Under the pieces are notes generated by a model, which made no database searches, was not told the DNA's origin, and saw only the letters and a program-made list of their open reading frames with translations. The position numbers and the translations under genes were made by a program. From Pyrenochaeta sp. MPI-SDFR-AT-0127 (lineage: Eukaryota > Ascomycota > Dothideomycetes > Pleosporales > Cucurbitariaceae): a stretch of DNA of 64,000 nucleotides. Of this stretch, positions 47,631-57,791 are shown one piece after another (position 1 is the first letter of the stretch; each line of letters opens with the position of its first letter). The stretch is taken from NCBI GenBank assembly GCA_020747015.1, contig JAGTJM010000008.1:620001-684000 (forward strand). The letters are read 5' to 3'.

Positions 47631-48763
47631 TTTTGTAAGTGGGTAGAGGCGCTGTTGAGCAGTACAAGCAATAGAGATGGGCCTTCGAGTTAAGCACGCA
47701 CGACCCTGTTGCCATGATGGCATGCAGTGTTTATAGACTTTTTGCCTAGCGGTGCCCTCCATACGCCATCTCATGGAACAAAGTGTTCGTCATCCAGGTA
47801 CACATCTGCACCTTCTGAGACAGGTAATGGCCGCAAACCATGCCCGGGATATATATGGGGAGTTCGGTAGTGCCTTTCTGTAAAGAGCAACGATCAACGA
47901 ATTAAAAGCCCTTACGTCGGGCCTATCCGCCTGGACATGCAAGGAATTCTGCCCTAGGTAGATCGTGCTAAGAGATGCGATAAGAGAGGGCGCCTTGGCA
48001 AAGTCTTGACCTGCCCTTTTGGATGCCCTTCCGCTCACACTGAATTGATGGAAGTGGGAAGGCGACGACGAGGCTTGATTCTTGACAGACTAGGATCATA
48101 GGAGAAATTCGAGAAATTGCCGACGGGTTTCACCATCCGGACGGGTGGAGACTGGCGCGGAGGAATTGTGCGATTGTAAGAGAATCAATCGAACTCACAA
48201 CGAAATACTTTTTGTGAGAAGCAATGAACTATCCGTTGCTGCCCAATCATTAAACAGCACGAAAAGATCGAGAGTAATATTTCTCCGCTGCATGTAGAAA
48301 CGAACCTGACGAGCGACGAACATAGATGGTGCTGCTGTCAATGACACGCTGCACGTCAAATCTTATTCTTGCTTAGCGCTGCACATACCTTTTGAACTGT
48401 GGGGTTTTCTGACGGCGGCCTATATCAGTCCTTGCTAATACCATCGATCGAAGGGCAAAACAAGTAACAAGTGGCGTGGCCAACGGTAAAACCACCAAAC
48501 AAGACAGAGGTACATACTTTGTGCAATGAAATTAGCTTACTATTATCGGCTGATCATTTTGGTTCAATGGCTTGACTTTGAACTGACTGACGTGAGCAAA
48601 ACCTCCAAACCCTACAGCTAGCGTTGCGGGTATCACGTGATGAATAGCTGCGTTGGCGGAATTCATCATATTGGCCCTTCGTGCTTGACATCTACATCCA
48701 TTTTGAGGCGTTGGCCGATTTCAAGTGCTTCAATAACTCAAACACTCAGACGCTTCAGCAAAT
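47631..48763. other. Divergent gene-free region
   Basis: About 1.1 kb between the peptidase start (minus) and the F-box-like gene start (plus). It holds both promoters. No open frame here is convincing, and I see no repeats. Confidence 0.5.
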
Positions 48764-50584
48764 ATGAATGCTTTGCATAATGTATTCCAGAACATGCGCA
48801 TACCCGCACCTAGTAGCAGCATCAACCATGGGCGTGACACCGGTAGTCCTACCCCACTAGCTTTCGATCGTGTCAACGAAGGACGTTCTTTCACGGGCAA
48901 TTCCATCTTGACTCGCTTTCCCATCGAGCTCACATGGTACATTATACAACAAGTGCCTAAAGCTGACCTCGCGAGTTTTGCGCAGGTCAGTAGAGACTGT
49001 CGTCAGTTGGCTCGATCTAGACAGTTTGCAAGCATCACGCTTGACTACAGCGATGCCTCTTTGGGGGTACTCAAGGTTTTAGTGAAAGAGGCCCTGGAGA
49101 GGCTCTCAAATGAGGGTAGAACGAAGATGCCATCTTTGGGGGCTTGCATACGGCGAATCACAGTTGCAACCAACCCAGTTCGGTTTACTCGGCGGAACCA
49201 AGTCGAGAGGCTGGAAGAGAGTCAAGAACAAGACGCCTCAGAACAGAACAGAAGGGTTCAAGACGCATGCACCACGCTCTTTGATCACTACGTACCCAAC
49301 ATTACTCTGATATTGTCGAGTCCGTTTGTTCTCCCTCACCTTGATACACTTGATTGGCAAGACCCATGTCAGGCCGATGAACAAACGCTCCAAGCAATCA
49401 TAATGTCAGGCGCTAAAGATATCAAGATCCGAACCTGTACGGTGGATAAGAATCTCACGTTGGACTTTCCGCCTGGGAGAGGCCAATCGCGCATAACGTC
49501 TTTAAATTTCGACATACGCTGCAAGATACAATCTGATTGCGGAGGCACTTTGTCACCTCTTATCTGCAGTATCTTGAGCTTTGTAGCTACAACTGTAGAA
49601 TCGCTTTCGTGTTGTTCATATTCTTCTATTGACAACCACGTCCTATTAGCCGATTGCGTCAACGGCCGGCCAACCTTCCCCAAACTTCAAGATCTCAAGA
49701 TCCAATGGCTTACTGAGTACGACCCGGCTTGGCTAGAAGTTCTCATACAGCCAGGTCTGCAAAGCCCAATCCGCTCTTTGGACATTGATCCTGACAAGAA
49801 TCCTGCTATGAGGAAATTCTTTCGATCTTGTGGGAGATTGCCACACTTAGAGACTTTAGTATGGCGTTTTAGTAGCAGGGAAGACGTTGACATGAAATTC
49901 TTGAGTGATAACTGTCACATCCGGAAGCTTATGGTTCACGGCCCGGTTAATTCACGCGTACTGGGCAATCAGCTTCTCCCCACCCTGAGCCGATCATTTC
50001 GTTATCTTACTTCCTTAAGTCTATTCTGGGATGATTTCACAGTGTCACAACAGTCTCTCAATTTGATATCGACCTTGACGAGCCTTGAACAACTCAGGCT
50101 AGGTGCTTTAACTTCAAGTGGATGGGATTGCGAATGGGTAATCGACCATTATGCTATACAGACAGCCTTGCGTCCTCTTATCAGACTACGGAAACTTGCT
50201 TTGAACCGAGACACGTACGAAGTGTACCATGACCTCGGTTATGGAGACGTCGATCCTGTTCACTATTACGAGATGCAAAGGCCGCGCTCTTATCAAGTGT
50301 TACTGCGAGTGGCTTATGAGGAGACGGATGCCGACAGGCTCTTGTTTGACGAGTTTCTCAAAGAGAAATGGGAAGAACAGCATCGGCAAGACATGCTCTG
50401 CATCGCCAGTCAGTATGGAGACATATTTCCGGAGCTGGAATGGATATTCTTGGGACAGCTTCCTATGGAAATCGAAGTCGGAAAAAGTGGGAAGAAAAAC
50501 GTTGTTTTACTTTCTTACGATAGGAATCATTGCGACGCGCTACAGCAACAAATGTTTGGGAGAGCACAAGAGCTGTCCTCCTAA
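48764..50584 (+). CDS. F-box protein with LRR-like C-terminal region
   Basis: An intronless gene of 606 residues starting at the ATG at 48764. After a polar N-terminus, residues about 50-95 read as a degenerate F-box (LTRFPIELTWYIIQQVPKAD, then FAQVSRDCRQLA). The rest alternates short strands and helices with repeated LxxLxL spacing (LPHLDTLDW, FPKLQDLKIQW, LPHLETLVW, YLTSLSLF, LRKLALNRD), as in leucine-rich-repeat-like F-box proteins. By family it would be a substrate adaptor of an SCF ubiquitin ligase; its target is unknown. It is not closely related to the F-box pair at 30278 and 54161. Confidence 0.75.
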   Translation: MNALHNVFQNMRIPAPSSSINHGRDTGSPTPLAFDRVNEGRSFTGNSILTRFPIELTWYIIQQVPKADLASFAQVSRDCRQLARSRQFASITLDYSDASLGVLKVLVKEALERLSNEGRTKMPSLGACIRRITVATNPVRFTRRNQVERLEESQEQDASEQNRRVQDACTTLFDHYVPNITLILSSPFVLPHLDTLDWQDPCQADEQTLQAIIMSGAKDIKIRTCTVDKNLTLDFPPGRGQSRITSLNFDIRCKIQSDCGGTLSPLICSILSFVATTVESLSCCSYSSIDNHVLLADCVNGRPTFPKLQDLKIQWLTEYDPAWLEVLIQPGLQSPIRSLDIDPDKNPAMRKFFRSCGRLPHLETLVWRFSSREDVDMKFLSDNCHIRKLMVHGPVNSRVLGNQLLPTLSRSFRYLTSLSLFWDDFTVSQQSLNLISTLTSLEQLRLGALTSSGWDCEWVIDHYAIQTALRPLIRLRKLALNRDTYEVYHDLGYGDVDPVHYYEMQRPRSYQVLLRVAYEETDADRLLFDEFLKEKWEEQHRQDMLCIASQYGDIFPELEWIFLGQLPMEIEVGKSGKKNVVLLSYDRNHCDALQQQMFGRAQELSS

Positions 50585-51247
50585 GCACGATTAAATTGTT
50601 GTGATCGCACCATGGCTTCCGAAGTTTATTGTAAGCATATGTATTTCAAAACAGTACAAGCACCCTCCCTAGGTGAATGTGAATGTGCATCTGAAAGTAT
50701 CTCAGCTCCGGCAAAGGTGGAGAACAACGATGAGAGGTTATTCACGAAGAATAGATTTTATAGACAATAAGATTTTGCTCATGAGATCACAAATATGCAA
50801 AGCATGGCCTCATAGACAACATAGCCACTAACCTATGATATTTTCTAGATCATAGATACACTAGTCATGATTGTTATAAAGGGAAATCTGCTGCGTCAAA
50901 CTTGCTCTAGGGTAATGGGGGTGGAGAAAGTTAAAAGGGGAATTGAAGTATAAAGGTAGAGGTTATAGGGTGTACCATGTTACACCTTGATGCATCTGAA
51001 AGAGACACGAGATTTTCTTTAGCACCATAATATCCTAGCTTTTTAGGCACAGCACTTAATCAAATTCGTCAGCTGGATCTCGTTCCTTTCCTGTTAACGC
51101 TACCCACCCAAAGCGGGCACCATTGAATATCACGTGAACGCGTGTTAGCGTTGGTTACTAGCGCGATTCTTTAGTTTGCAGATCACCCCACACCCACCAT
51201 GGTAAATACGAAAGTCCAAGTTGATCAATAACTTTCAACTTCGCACA
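50585..51247. other. A/T-rich intergenic region
   Basis: About 660 bases between two plus-strand genes, holding the 3' end of the F-box gene and the promoter of the next. Locally A/T-rich from about 50700 to 51060. An ATG at 51199 is out of frame with the gene at 51248. No other feature seen. Confidence 0.5.
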
Positions 51248-52736
51248 ATGGTAAACGCGGTTCCGACTTGGGCTGTGGCCAAGATCAGCACTTCGCCATG
51301 GAATTTAGAGTCCACGGGTGAGGCAGTTGAGGCAAACTTGTCTAGGTATGGTAAAAGTTTCCCAATAATCCTAATAAAGCTACTGACATGAAACAGGCTT
51401 CTCGCAAAGGAGATCACAGTGCAGTCCAGGTACGCCAACATCGGTATCGTATCAATTCATATATCTGACTTTATTCTTTAGGCTTGATATGCTCAAGCAA
51501 GAGGTCCAGAACCTTGAGATTGAACAAAAGACCCTTGGAAAACAATGTGGAAAGGTTAGCCTGCTGGTCGCTGAGAAGCTATGCCGCGAGTTTGCACATA
51601 ACTTCTACACCAAGTTACCACGCGAGCTGAGAGAAATGGTGTACATGCATGTGTGGGACGATGCGATGCTGAATCTTGTCTTCGATGACGTCTCCGTCTA
51701 CTCAGCGACAACAGCACACCCACGTATGAAACCCTCGGCCCAGCCTGTGGCTTCAAGCTCAAACTCAGACAAGATCAAGAACATGCCTTGGTCGATCGCG
51801 TGCGCTGAGGATGCCTGTAGCTGTTTCTACTGGTGGGAGCTGCCAGCCTGGGCACAGCACCAATTTGTGGGACTGGAAGTCGCAAAAGAAGTTGTTGTAG
51901 CGTACTATCGGGCTATGCGTCCTGTACGAATTACCAATCAGCTCGGACAACTTGCGGACTTTTTGTATATCGACCACTTCCATCTAGGTGTTAAGCCCGC
52001 CGATCACATTCGCCGACTCGAGCTCAACCTGCATCAGAGCCCTATTGACTACCACAAAGACTATCTCAGTTTGCTTGCGGGCGGCGAGGTATTGCAGGTG
52101 TATGAGCAAAACCTGAAAGCTTTGCTAGATGTTCGAATCAAGCGCGGCTTCCAACTCTCCTTCAAGATCTTTTGGCATGGACATGGGGTCACGTACAACT
52201 TAGCGTTGAAGCAATTCCACCATATCGCAGATAAATTCAAAGAGGCCGGTGCCAGTGTTACAGTTCTCGCCTGGCACACCTACCTTCGCAAAATTTACGA
52301 TGCCTCGGACTACTTTACAATGCCGCAAACACAATGGGTGACAAAATGGAGCGGCAAGATAAGGCAGGACATCCGCAACAGGCGGAAGATGTTTCGCAAT
52401 GCACCACTCAACTCAAGTACTCTTTGGGAGGACCTCGACTTTCTTGGCGCAATGGCCGATCAGTACGATTTCGAAGAATACACTTCCATCATTCCATCCG
52501 AAACTGGAGGCAACTTTTATCAGACTCTTTCTCCGGGCGCACTACCGTCATGGGATGACTTCTTTGGGGTTGCGGAGACTACTCTCGATGGTGATGCTTC
52601 TGACGGCAACACCAATAGGTCAGATGACAAGACTTCCACCTCTACAAACCAAAATCTTGTCCGTTATGCACCTGTTATTGGCGGTGAACGAAACGCCGAC
52701 ACAGATGCCAATATCAAAGCGCAGAGCAACGATTAG
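51248..52736 (+). CDS. Uncharacterised protein with F-box-like LPRELREMVY motif
   Basis: Three exons, 51248-51345, 51397-51429 (only 33 bases) and 51482-52736, encode 461 residues. All junctions are phase 2, and each has a good donor and acceptor. The N-terminal 55 residues form a predicted coiled coil (LDMLKQEVQNLEIEQKTLG). The segment KLPRELREMVYMHVWDD at about 85 is the hallmark of fungal F-box-like or 2EXR-type proteins. The remainder is a mixed alpha/beta region with no motif I can name. The C-terminal 70 residues are acidic and Asn/Asp/Thr-rich. The 33-base exon is supported by frame and splice signals, not by similarity. Confidence 0.7.
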
Positions 52737-53050
52737 TAACGAGAGCGACAAAGAAGCTTGCCAATTTGAGTAATATGTGGCCCAAGGCAATTACAGGAAG
52801 CCTGTTGGGCCGGGAGGGCGAGTTGAACCACGGGAATATTACAAAGCCGGATCCCAAAAACAATTCCCAGCTCATACAGTGGTTCTTAGATTGCACCAGC
52901 GCCCAATCGCAAGAAAAGGTTCACCGATCTCTTTGGGTGATAGTGCGAAGGTGAGTTTGGTAAAGATAATTCAGAGTAGAAACAAATAGATCAACGAATT
53001 GTGGGTATTGAACAAATCGCCAGTTCCGGCTGGGACAATCACTTCCTAAC
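52737..53050. other. Intergenic region between convergent genes
   Basis: These 314 bases separate the stop codons of the genes at 51248 and 53051 and contain both 3' ends. Nothing else is seen. Confidence 0.5.
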
Positions 53051-53690
53051 TCAGCTTTCTCTTTTCCTCTTGCCCTTTGATGAAGCCTTGATCTCATCGA
53101 TATGTGCTTGGAATTCTCGCAACTGTTCCGCAGTTGCTTGGCCAGCTGCGAGGACCTTCATAATCTCCTTCAGCTCCTCGTCGTTCTTTGCACGGGCCAC
53201 CAGCATGCGAGTAATCGGGTCCTGCGTGGGAGTCTTATTCACATCGCTTGGCGGGCCAATGTCAGAGAAATCGATCTCCGGGTAAAGATCTTTCAAAGTT
53301 GCATCAATATCTGCCTCTTCAGAAACACTCTCTTCTGTCGTGAGCGAGTCTAGGTCGTCTGATTCACTCGCTTCAATCTCCCCCGCAGCGTCCAGATGAG
53401 CATCTCGGGCTTCGTTGTACAGCTCGTCCAGCTTCCTTAACTCTTCTTCCTCTTTTGCAACCGCGCGTCTGAGGGTAGCAAGCCTGTTCATAGAGTCGGT
53501 GGTGTATTTGAAGGTCTATGATGGGATTGTTTACCTTTTCTGTGCACTTCTTCGCTCCTCGTACAACCTGATCAAAGTAAGCGATGCAGCTTGTACGAAC
53601 CATGAGTACGTACAGGCATAGGCGGGCATGTTTGGCTGACAAATCATCCCCCTTACTTTTGTCAACTGCACTGAGTTTGCCTTCGCTCAT
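53051..53690 (-). CDS. Small acidic coiled-coil protein, unknown function
   Basis: Exon 53483-53051 encodes an acidic helical protein with a coiled coil (AKEEEELRKLDELYNEARD), an acidic Ser/Glu/Asp linker, LKDLYPEIDFSDIG, a C-terminal helix pair (LKEIMKVLAAGQATAEQLREF), and a basic tail KGKRKRES that may be a nuclear signal. An ATG at 53491 would give 146 residues. I prefer a two-exon model with a first exon at 53690-53614 (MSEGKLSAVDKSKGDDL) joined over a 130-base intron from a GTACGT donor to a GAACAG acceptor; this is in frame and gives 169 residues. A splice at 53562 instead would break the frame. I do not recognise the family. Confidence 0.65.
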
Positions 53691-54160
53691 GGCTGATGGC
53701 GTCGCAATGTTTGATGCTTCATGGAGGGGAGAGGTGAGGTCTGGATAAAAGCGGGGGTGGTCGAAGCTGGACCCGTTACCCGTGCGCTAAAACTTGTTGT
53801 TTATGCCTTACTTCGCGAGTACATGGATCTTGCTAAGCGCTTACAACGCCGTATCCGTGAAGTTTTCACGTATGATGGAGTCCCTATATACCCATGTCTT
53901 CCCGTACTGGTAGTTGCCATGCGTTTTTAATTTGTTGGTTGCGTTTCGGGTATTTGTTCCGGCTTGAAATGCTCCGCCAGCGTTGACCATCGGATTATCG
54001 ACAAACGAAAGCCAATGTACCCCGTCCCTCGGTCTCAGGACCGATCCTTCGCGTCTGTTTGAGGAGGGTAGGCACACCGACATCGCAATCTTATCAGCAT
54101 TCTCAAACGTCAGCTACTACCAAAGCTTCGAGGTTGCGTAGCGCGACATCAACATTCTGC
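53691..54160. other. Divergent intergenic region
   Basis: About 470 bases between the start codons of the small acidic protein and the F-box protein. It must contain both promoters. A TTG-initiated extension of the F-box frame exists from 54059 but has no ATG. Confidence 0.5.
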
Positions 54161-54994
54161 ATGGAACGTGTCGTCTCGATTCGCGAGCTACTCGAGCAGA
54201 TCCTTCTCTTCGTAGACCAGCGTTCGCTGCTTATATCTGTTCTCCGTGTCAGCAGGCTGTGGTACTCGCTAGTCTCAGAATCACCCTCTCTCCAACGACA
54301 CCTCTATTTCCAGCCAATCATATCACCGCAATCAGTATCTATCAATGCAACTCCTGTACTCAACCCACTCCTGTCATGGGCGTTTCCAAACTGGTTTGAC
54401 GGCACCCGTTATCCACAAAGACTAGATAAAAACACCGGTGAGCGATTTAACCCAACAGGAAGCATCTCTTTTTTCGACGCCCCGATTGCCGAAGCATACT
54501 TTGCGCTGCCCTGGGCTCGGAACGCGAATGCCTGGAGCCACAGAGAAGCGAGTTGGCGCCGTATGGAGATAACGCACCCATCCGTAAGAGTTCTTCATGT
54601 CAGATCAGCGCTCGATAAATATGGCCACCGCGAGGATTATACCGGAACCTCAATCTTCAACGCAACCGATAGCACTGGTCATGGCCTTCGCATGGGCGAT
54701 TTGTACGACTTTTTGGTGAGAAAGGTGGCGAACTTTCACTTCTCATCTGACAACGATGATTGGGTCCGTGACGAGATAGGAAGCATGAATCAGGACCAGA
54801 GACCCTGGACTTGCGAGTCAATGGTTAAGCCTTGTAAAATTCAAGAAGGGAGTTGGTGTATGGAGTTACATTTCTACACGCTAGATACCTGGAGTGGCGT
54901 CGTGGACTGGGATCCAAATGACAGTACATTTACGAGTGAAGCGGCGGGGACAGCTTTGGAAGTTCTCTGCGCAGAGGATGGTACGCCGCTATGA
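54161..54994 (+). CDS. F-box protein of a lineage-type fungal family
   Basis: Intronless, 277 residues, starting at the ATG at 54161. An F-box-like segment occupies about 5-45 (IRELLEQILLFVDQRSLLIS, then LRVSRLWYSLV). It is followed by NPLLSWAFPNWF and the characteristic block HREASWRRMEITHPSVRVLHV, then RMGDLYDFLV. The same order, with closely related sequence, appears in the pseudogene at 30278-31121, so the two are paralogues. In Pezizomycotina such proteins form expanded families. A role in SCF ubiquitin ligases follows from the F-box only. Its stop codon (54992-54994) directly abuts the predicted stop of the minus-strand LPMO gene. Confidence 0.75.
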   Translation: MERVVSIRELLEQILLFVDQRSLLISVLRVSRLWYSLVSESPSLQRHLYFQPIISPQSVSINATPVLNPLLSWAFPNWFDGTRYPQRLDKNTGERFNPTGSISFFDAPIAEAYFALPWARNANAWSHREASWRRMEITHPSVRVLHVRSALDKYGHREDYTGTSIFNATDSTGHGLRMGDLYDFLVRKVANFHFSSDNDDWVRDEIGSMNQDQRPWTCESMVKPCKIQEGSWCMELHFYTLDTWSGVVDWDPNDSTFTSEAAGTALEVLCAEDGTPL

Positions 54995-55939
54995 TATGAT
55001 TCTGCTATGATGTCGGGCTCTTCGATGGCTCTCCAGTCCACACCGCTGGACCGGGTATGTTGTACTCCTACCGAAAGTCAATTGTGTTCCTTGAGTCATT
55101 GTCCTCGCTTCACCCACCGTTCTTTTTGAAACTTCGGGTTGATAAATGTCGAGATTAATCTCCGGCTCTGCACATCATCAGTCTTCATAGTCTGTCCATC
55201 TCAACCCGCAGAAACACTTACGATCCATGCTCCATACCCCAGGAATCTTTACCAAATACTCCTCACTTGGAACCGCATCTCCATTCCCCTTGATATCCAA
55301 ATGTGCACACTCGGGATAAAATTGCGGCTTATTCGCACTATGCAAACTGATGATTTCATGTCGTACAAGATACTTGCCTGGCCTCAAGTTTTTCGGTACC
55401 GTCTCGCTCCACAAACTTGGACTGCCATCCCACCTGCTAAAGCTCTTCTGGAACCAGACACCCTCCTCAATCGTGCCTTCCAGTAGCCCTTTCTGGCCGA
55501 TCTTGAACCACAGCGCGGTGGAGGAGTCGAAAGTGGTGCAGTCGTTGGCGTCGTTAGCGCAGTATGCAAGCCAAGCGATCATAGGGCCGACAGTATGTAC
55601 CCAGTATGCGTAAACTGCGGTGATGTTCTCGCCGGCTGTGATGGGTATGTAGGCTTTGGCAGGATTTCCAGGCGTGTTGCATGAGAGAGACTTGTTTGTG
55701 GTTTCAAAGATGGGGTCGTTGGTTATCCATTTTCGTTGCACCATCCAGTCTGCCCCATCTTGCATGGTATGGTCACCATAAGGATCGTAGCTATCAAACT
55801 TTAGCGATGCTAGATAGCCTCATAGATAGAACACTGACCCTGGATACCATGTATCTCCGACTGTGTAATTCAGAGCACCACCGTGAGCAGAGACTTGGTC
55901 GGCTAGGAAGCACAAAGTGGATGCGAGTATTTGCCACAT
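54989..55939 (-). CDS. AA9 lytic polysaccharide monooxygenase
   Basis: Exons 55939-55839, 55790-55222 and 55167-54989 encode about 282 residues. A signal peptide (MWQILASTLCFLADQVSA) is cut so that His19 becomes the N-terminal residue of the mature enzyme, as the copper histidine brace requires. The second brace His lies in WVHTVGP (about 99), and the axial Tyr in PQFYPECAHL. LVRHEIISLHSA and the IPGVWSMD segment are typical of the family. Splicing at 55168-55221 joins MD to QPEINLDIY, the usual end of the fold. It should cleave cellulose or hemicellulose oxidatively outside the cell. The last ~50 residues are Arg-rich and unlike AA9 tails, so the 3' end is uncertain; an alternative acceptor two bases on would stop the protein soon after. 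Confidence 0.9.
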
Positions 55940-56704
55940 TGTGGTTTGTGGGAGACGTGATTCAGGCTGATGAAAACTATAATGTAAACTATTCCAACGG
56001 TACTTACTAGCAGTACGACCTTGAGAGAACCGTTTCGTAGTCTCTAGATGTTGGTTGAAATGTCTCACAGCAGTGGGTCAAAGCAATCTTTGGAACGAAT
56101 GGTACAGCACTTTACAGCTTCCCCACAGTCTTTCAGAGTCTATAGCATGTGCGTACAAGCACCAATATATATCGCCCATCTGCCCGAAGGCTCGTGCAAG
56201 CAGCCGCGGCTATAGAGTTTAAATGCAAATTGTTCGTTACTTCGGGTTCATTCAATCTCTCTATGATCGGCACACCTGACACGAAGCTTCTTCCAAACCA
56301 AGTGGGCTGCGCAAACCACGATACTCAACTCTAAACCAAAATCTGACCCGTAAACGCGGAAAGTGATGAATGTCCAAGGTAGCCATACAATGCCAAGCCA
56401 GTAGCCAACGTGGAGAAGTAAGGATCAATTCATATACAGTTAATCTATAAAATTGCTTGGTATGAAGCTTGATTGCCAGACTCATGCGCTTTAGCCGAAA
56501 TAGCCTCACGGTCTGCTTGAGAGGATCAAATGCCCTGATCTGCATCGTATGGCTCATCACATCTGCCATTTTAGATTCGCACAAGACAACCAAATGAAAG
56601 GCGACCCCACTCAAGAGATGTGGAGACCCAAGTCGTGATGTATTTGTAAGGATGCATGCCTAGGGTCGGACTTCTTTACTTCGAATAGGTTTCATTTCAT
56701 CAAT
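55940..56704. promoter_or_regulatory. Divergent promoter shared by AA9 LPMO and CE1 esterase genes
   Basis: 765 bases lie between the two start codons. XlnR-type cores are present: GGCTAT at 56208-56213 and the reverse complement of GGCTAA at 56491-56496. CreA-type cores include CCCCAC at 56121-56126 and others in the region. These short motifs are expected by chance at roughly this density, so they only make a shared cellulolytic control plausible. Confidence 0.35.
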
Positions 56705-57686
56705 ATGTACCTTCAAAATCTAGTTATCGTTCTGATCCTGGGCTCCAATGCGCTCGCCGCACAACTGACCCAAGTATCAAACTATGGTGGTTCTGCGCGT
56801 GCAAAGCCAGGAATGTATGTAGTATTTTTGATACTTTCCCTTCAGAAGTCAATGCTAATCGCAGTTGCAGGTGGGTTTATGTGCCAGACACAATCAAAAG
56901 TGACGCACTAGTCGTAGCCATCCACTCTTGCCAGTCGTCTGCGCAGAAGTACTTCCAAAATGACAAGATTCCTTGGAAAAAAGGTTCAGACGCCAAAGGT
57001 TATGTGACCGTCTGGCCTAGCTCGACAACGGAATGCTGGGATGTGTCCAGCAAGTCTTCGTTATCGCACAATGGTGGCGGAGATTCAAATGCAATTGCCA
57101 ACATGATCACATATGCGATCGGCAAGTATAAGATCGATCCCCAAAAGGTTTTCGTTACTGGAGGATCATCGGGTGGAATGATGTCGAATGTTCTTGCGGC
57201 TACTTATCCTGAGCTTATTACTGCCGTCTCGCTGTATTCTGGTGTGCCTGCTGGCTGTTTCGTCTCCGCCTCGGGAGCATCCGCCGCATGGAACAATACT
57301 TATTCAGGCGGCCAAAGCATTTCGACCGCCCAGCATTGGGGTGATGTAGTTAGAGGAATGTATCCTGGATACAATGGGACCCGACCACGCATGCGTAAAT
57401 CTTACACATCGAAGTCCTCACAGCTCGAATGCTGACGTTAGTCCCAGAATTCTGGCACGGCTCGACAGACTCCACGCTATCGCCTAAGAACTATGATGAG
57501 ACTCTCAAGCAATGGACTAATGTTTTTGGTGTCAGTGCCAAGCCAACGAGCTCCAAGGCAGATACCCCAGAGAAGAATTACCGCACAGATGATTTTGGCC
57601 CGAACGTGCAGGGAATATGGGCGCAAGGTGTCGGCCATTCTGTTCCATCCCATTTGACTGTTTCGGAGGCTTGGTTTGGATTATAG
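56705..57686 (+). CDS. Secreted CE1 esterase (acetyl xylan or feruloyl esterase)
   Basis: Exons 56705-56814, 56871-57394 and 57448-57686 encode 290 residues. A signal peptide covers about 1-19 (LVIVLILGSNALAA). The nucleophile lies in VTGGSSGGMM (Ser about 136), and the catalytic His in GVGHSVP near the C-terminus. FWHGSTDSTL, rebuilt across the last intron, is the Asp-containing element of the family. VAIHSCQSSAQKYF and WPSSTTECWDVSS match CE1/Esterase_PHB enzymes. The second intron (57395-57447) is needed to leave the stop-bearing frame. It should remove acetyl or feruloyl groups from xylan. It diverges from the LPMO gene, suggesting joint use in plant cell-wall breakdown. There is no cellulose-binding module. 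Confidence 0.9.
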
Positions 57687-57791
57687 TCAGGTGATGGTGT
57701 GGGCTAATTGATCGTTTCTATACCTAGAGGTGCCGAGGAAGCTGACGGATTATGTAGATTCATGCCGATTGTAGGTAAGTTCATCGAGTTA

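Noticed and set aside
53373..53610. Continuous reading of the small acidic gene's first exon into the downstream region
   Set aside because: The read-through frame yields a Cys/Arg-rich tail unlike the exon 2 protein, whereas the GTACGT donor restores the coiled-coil frame.
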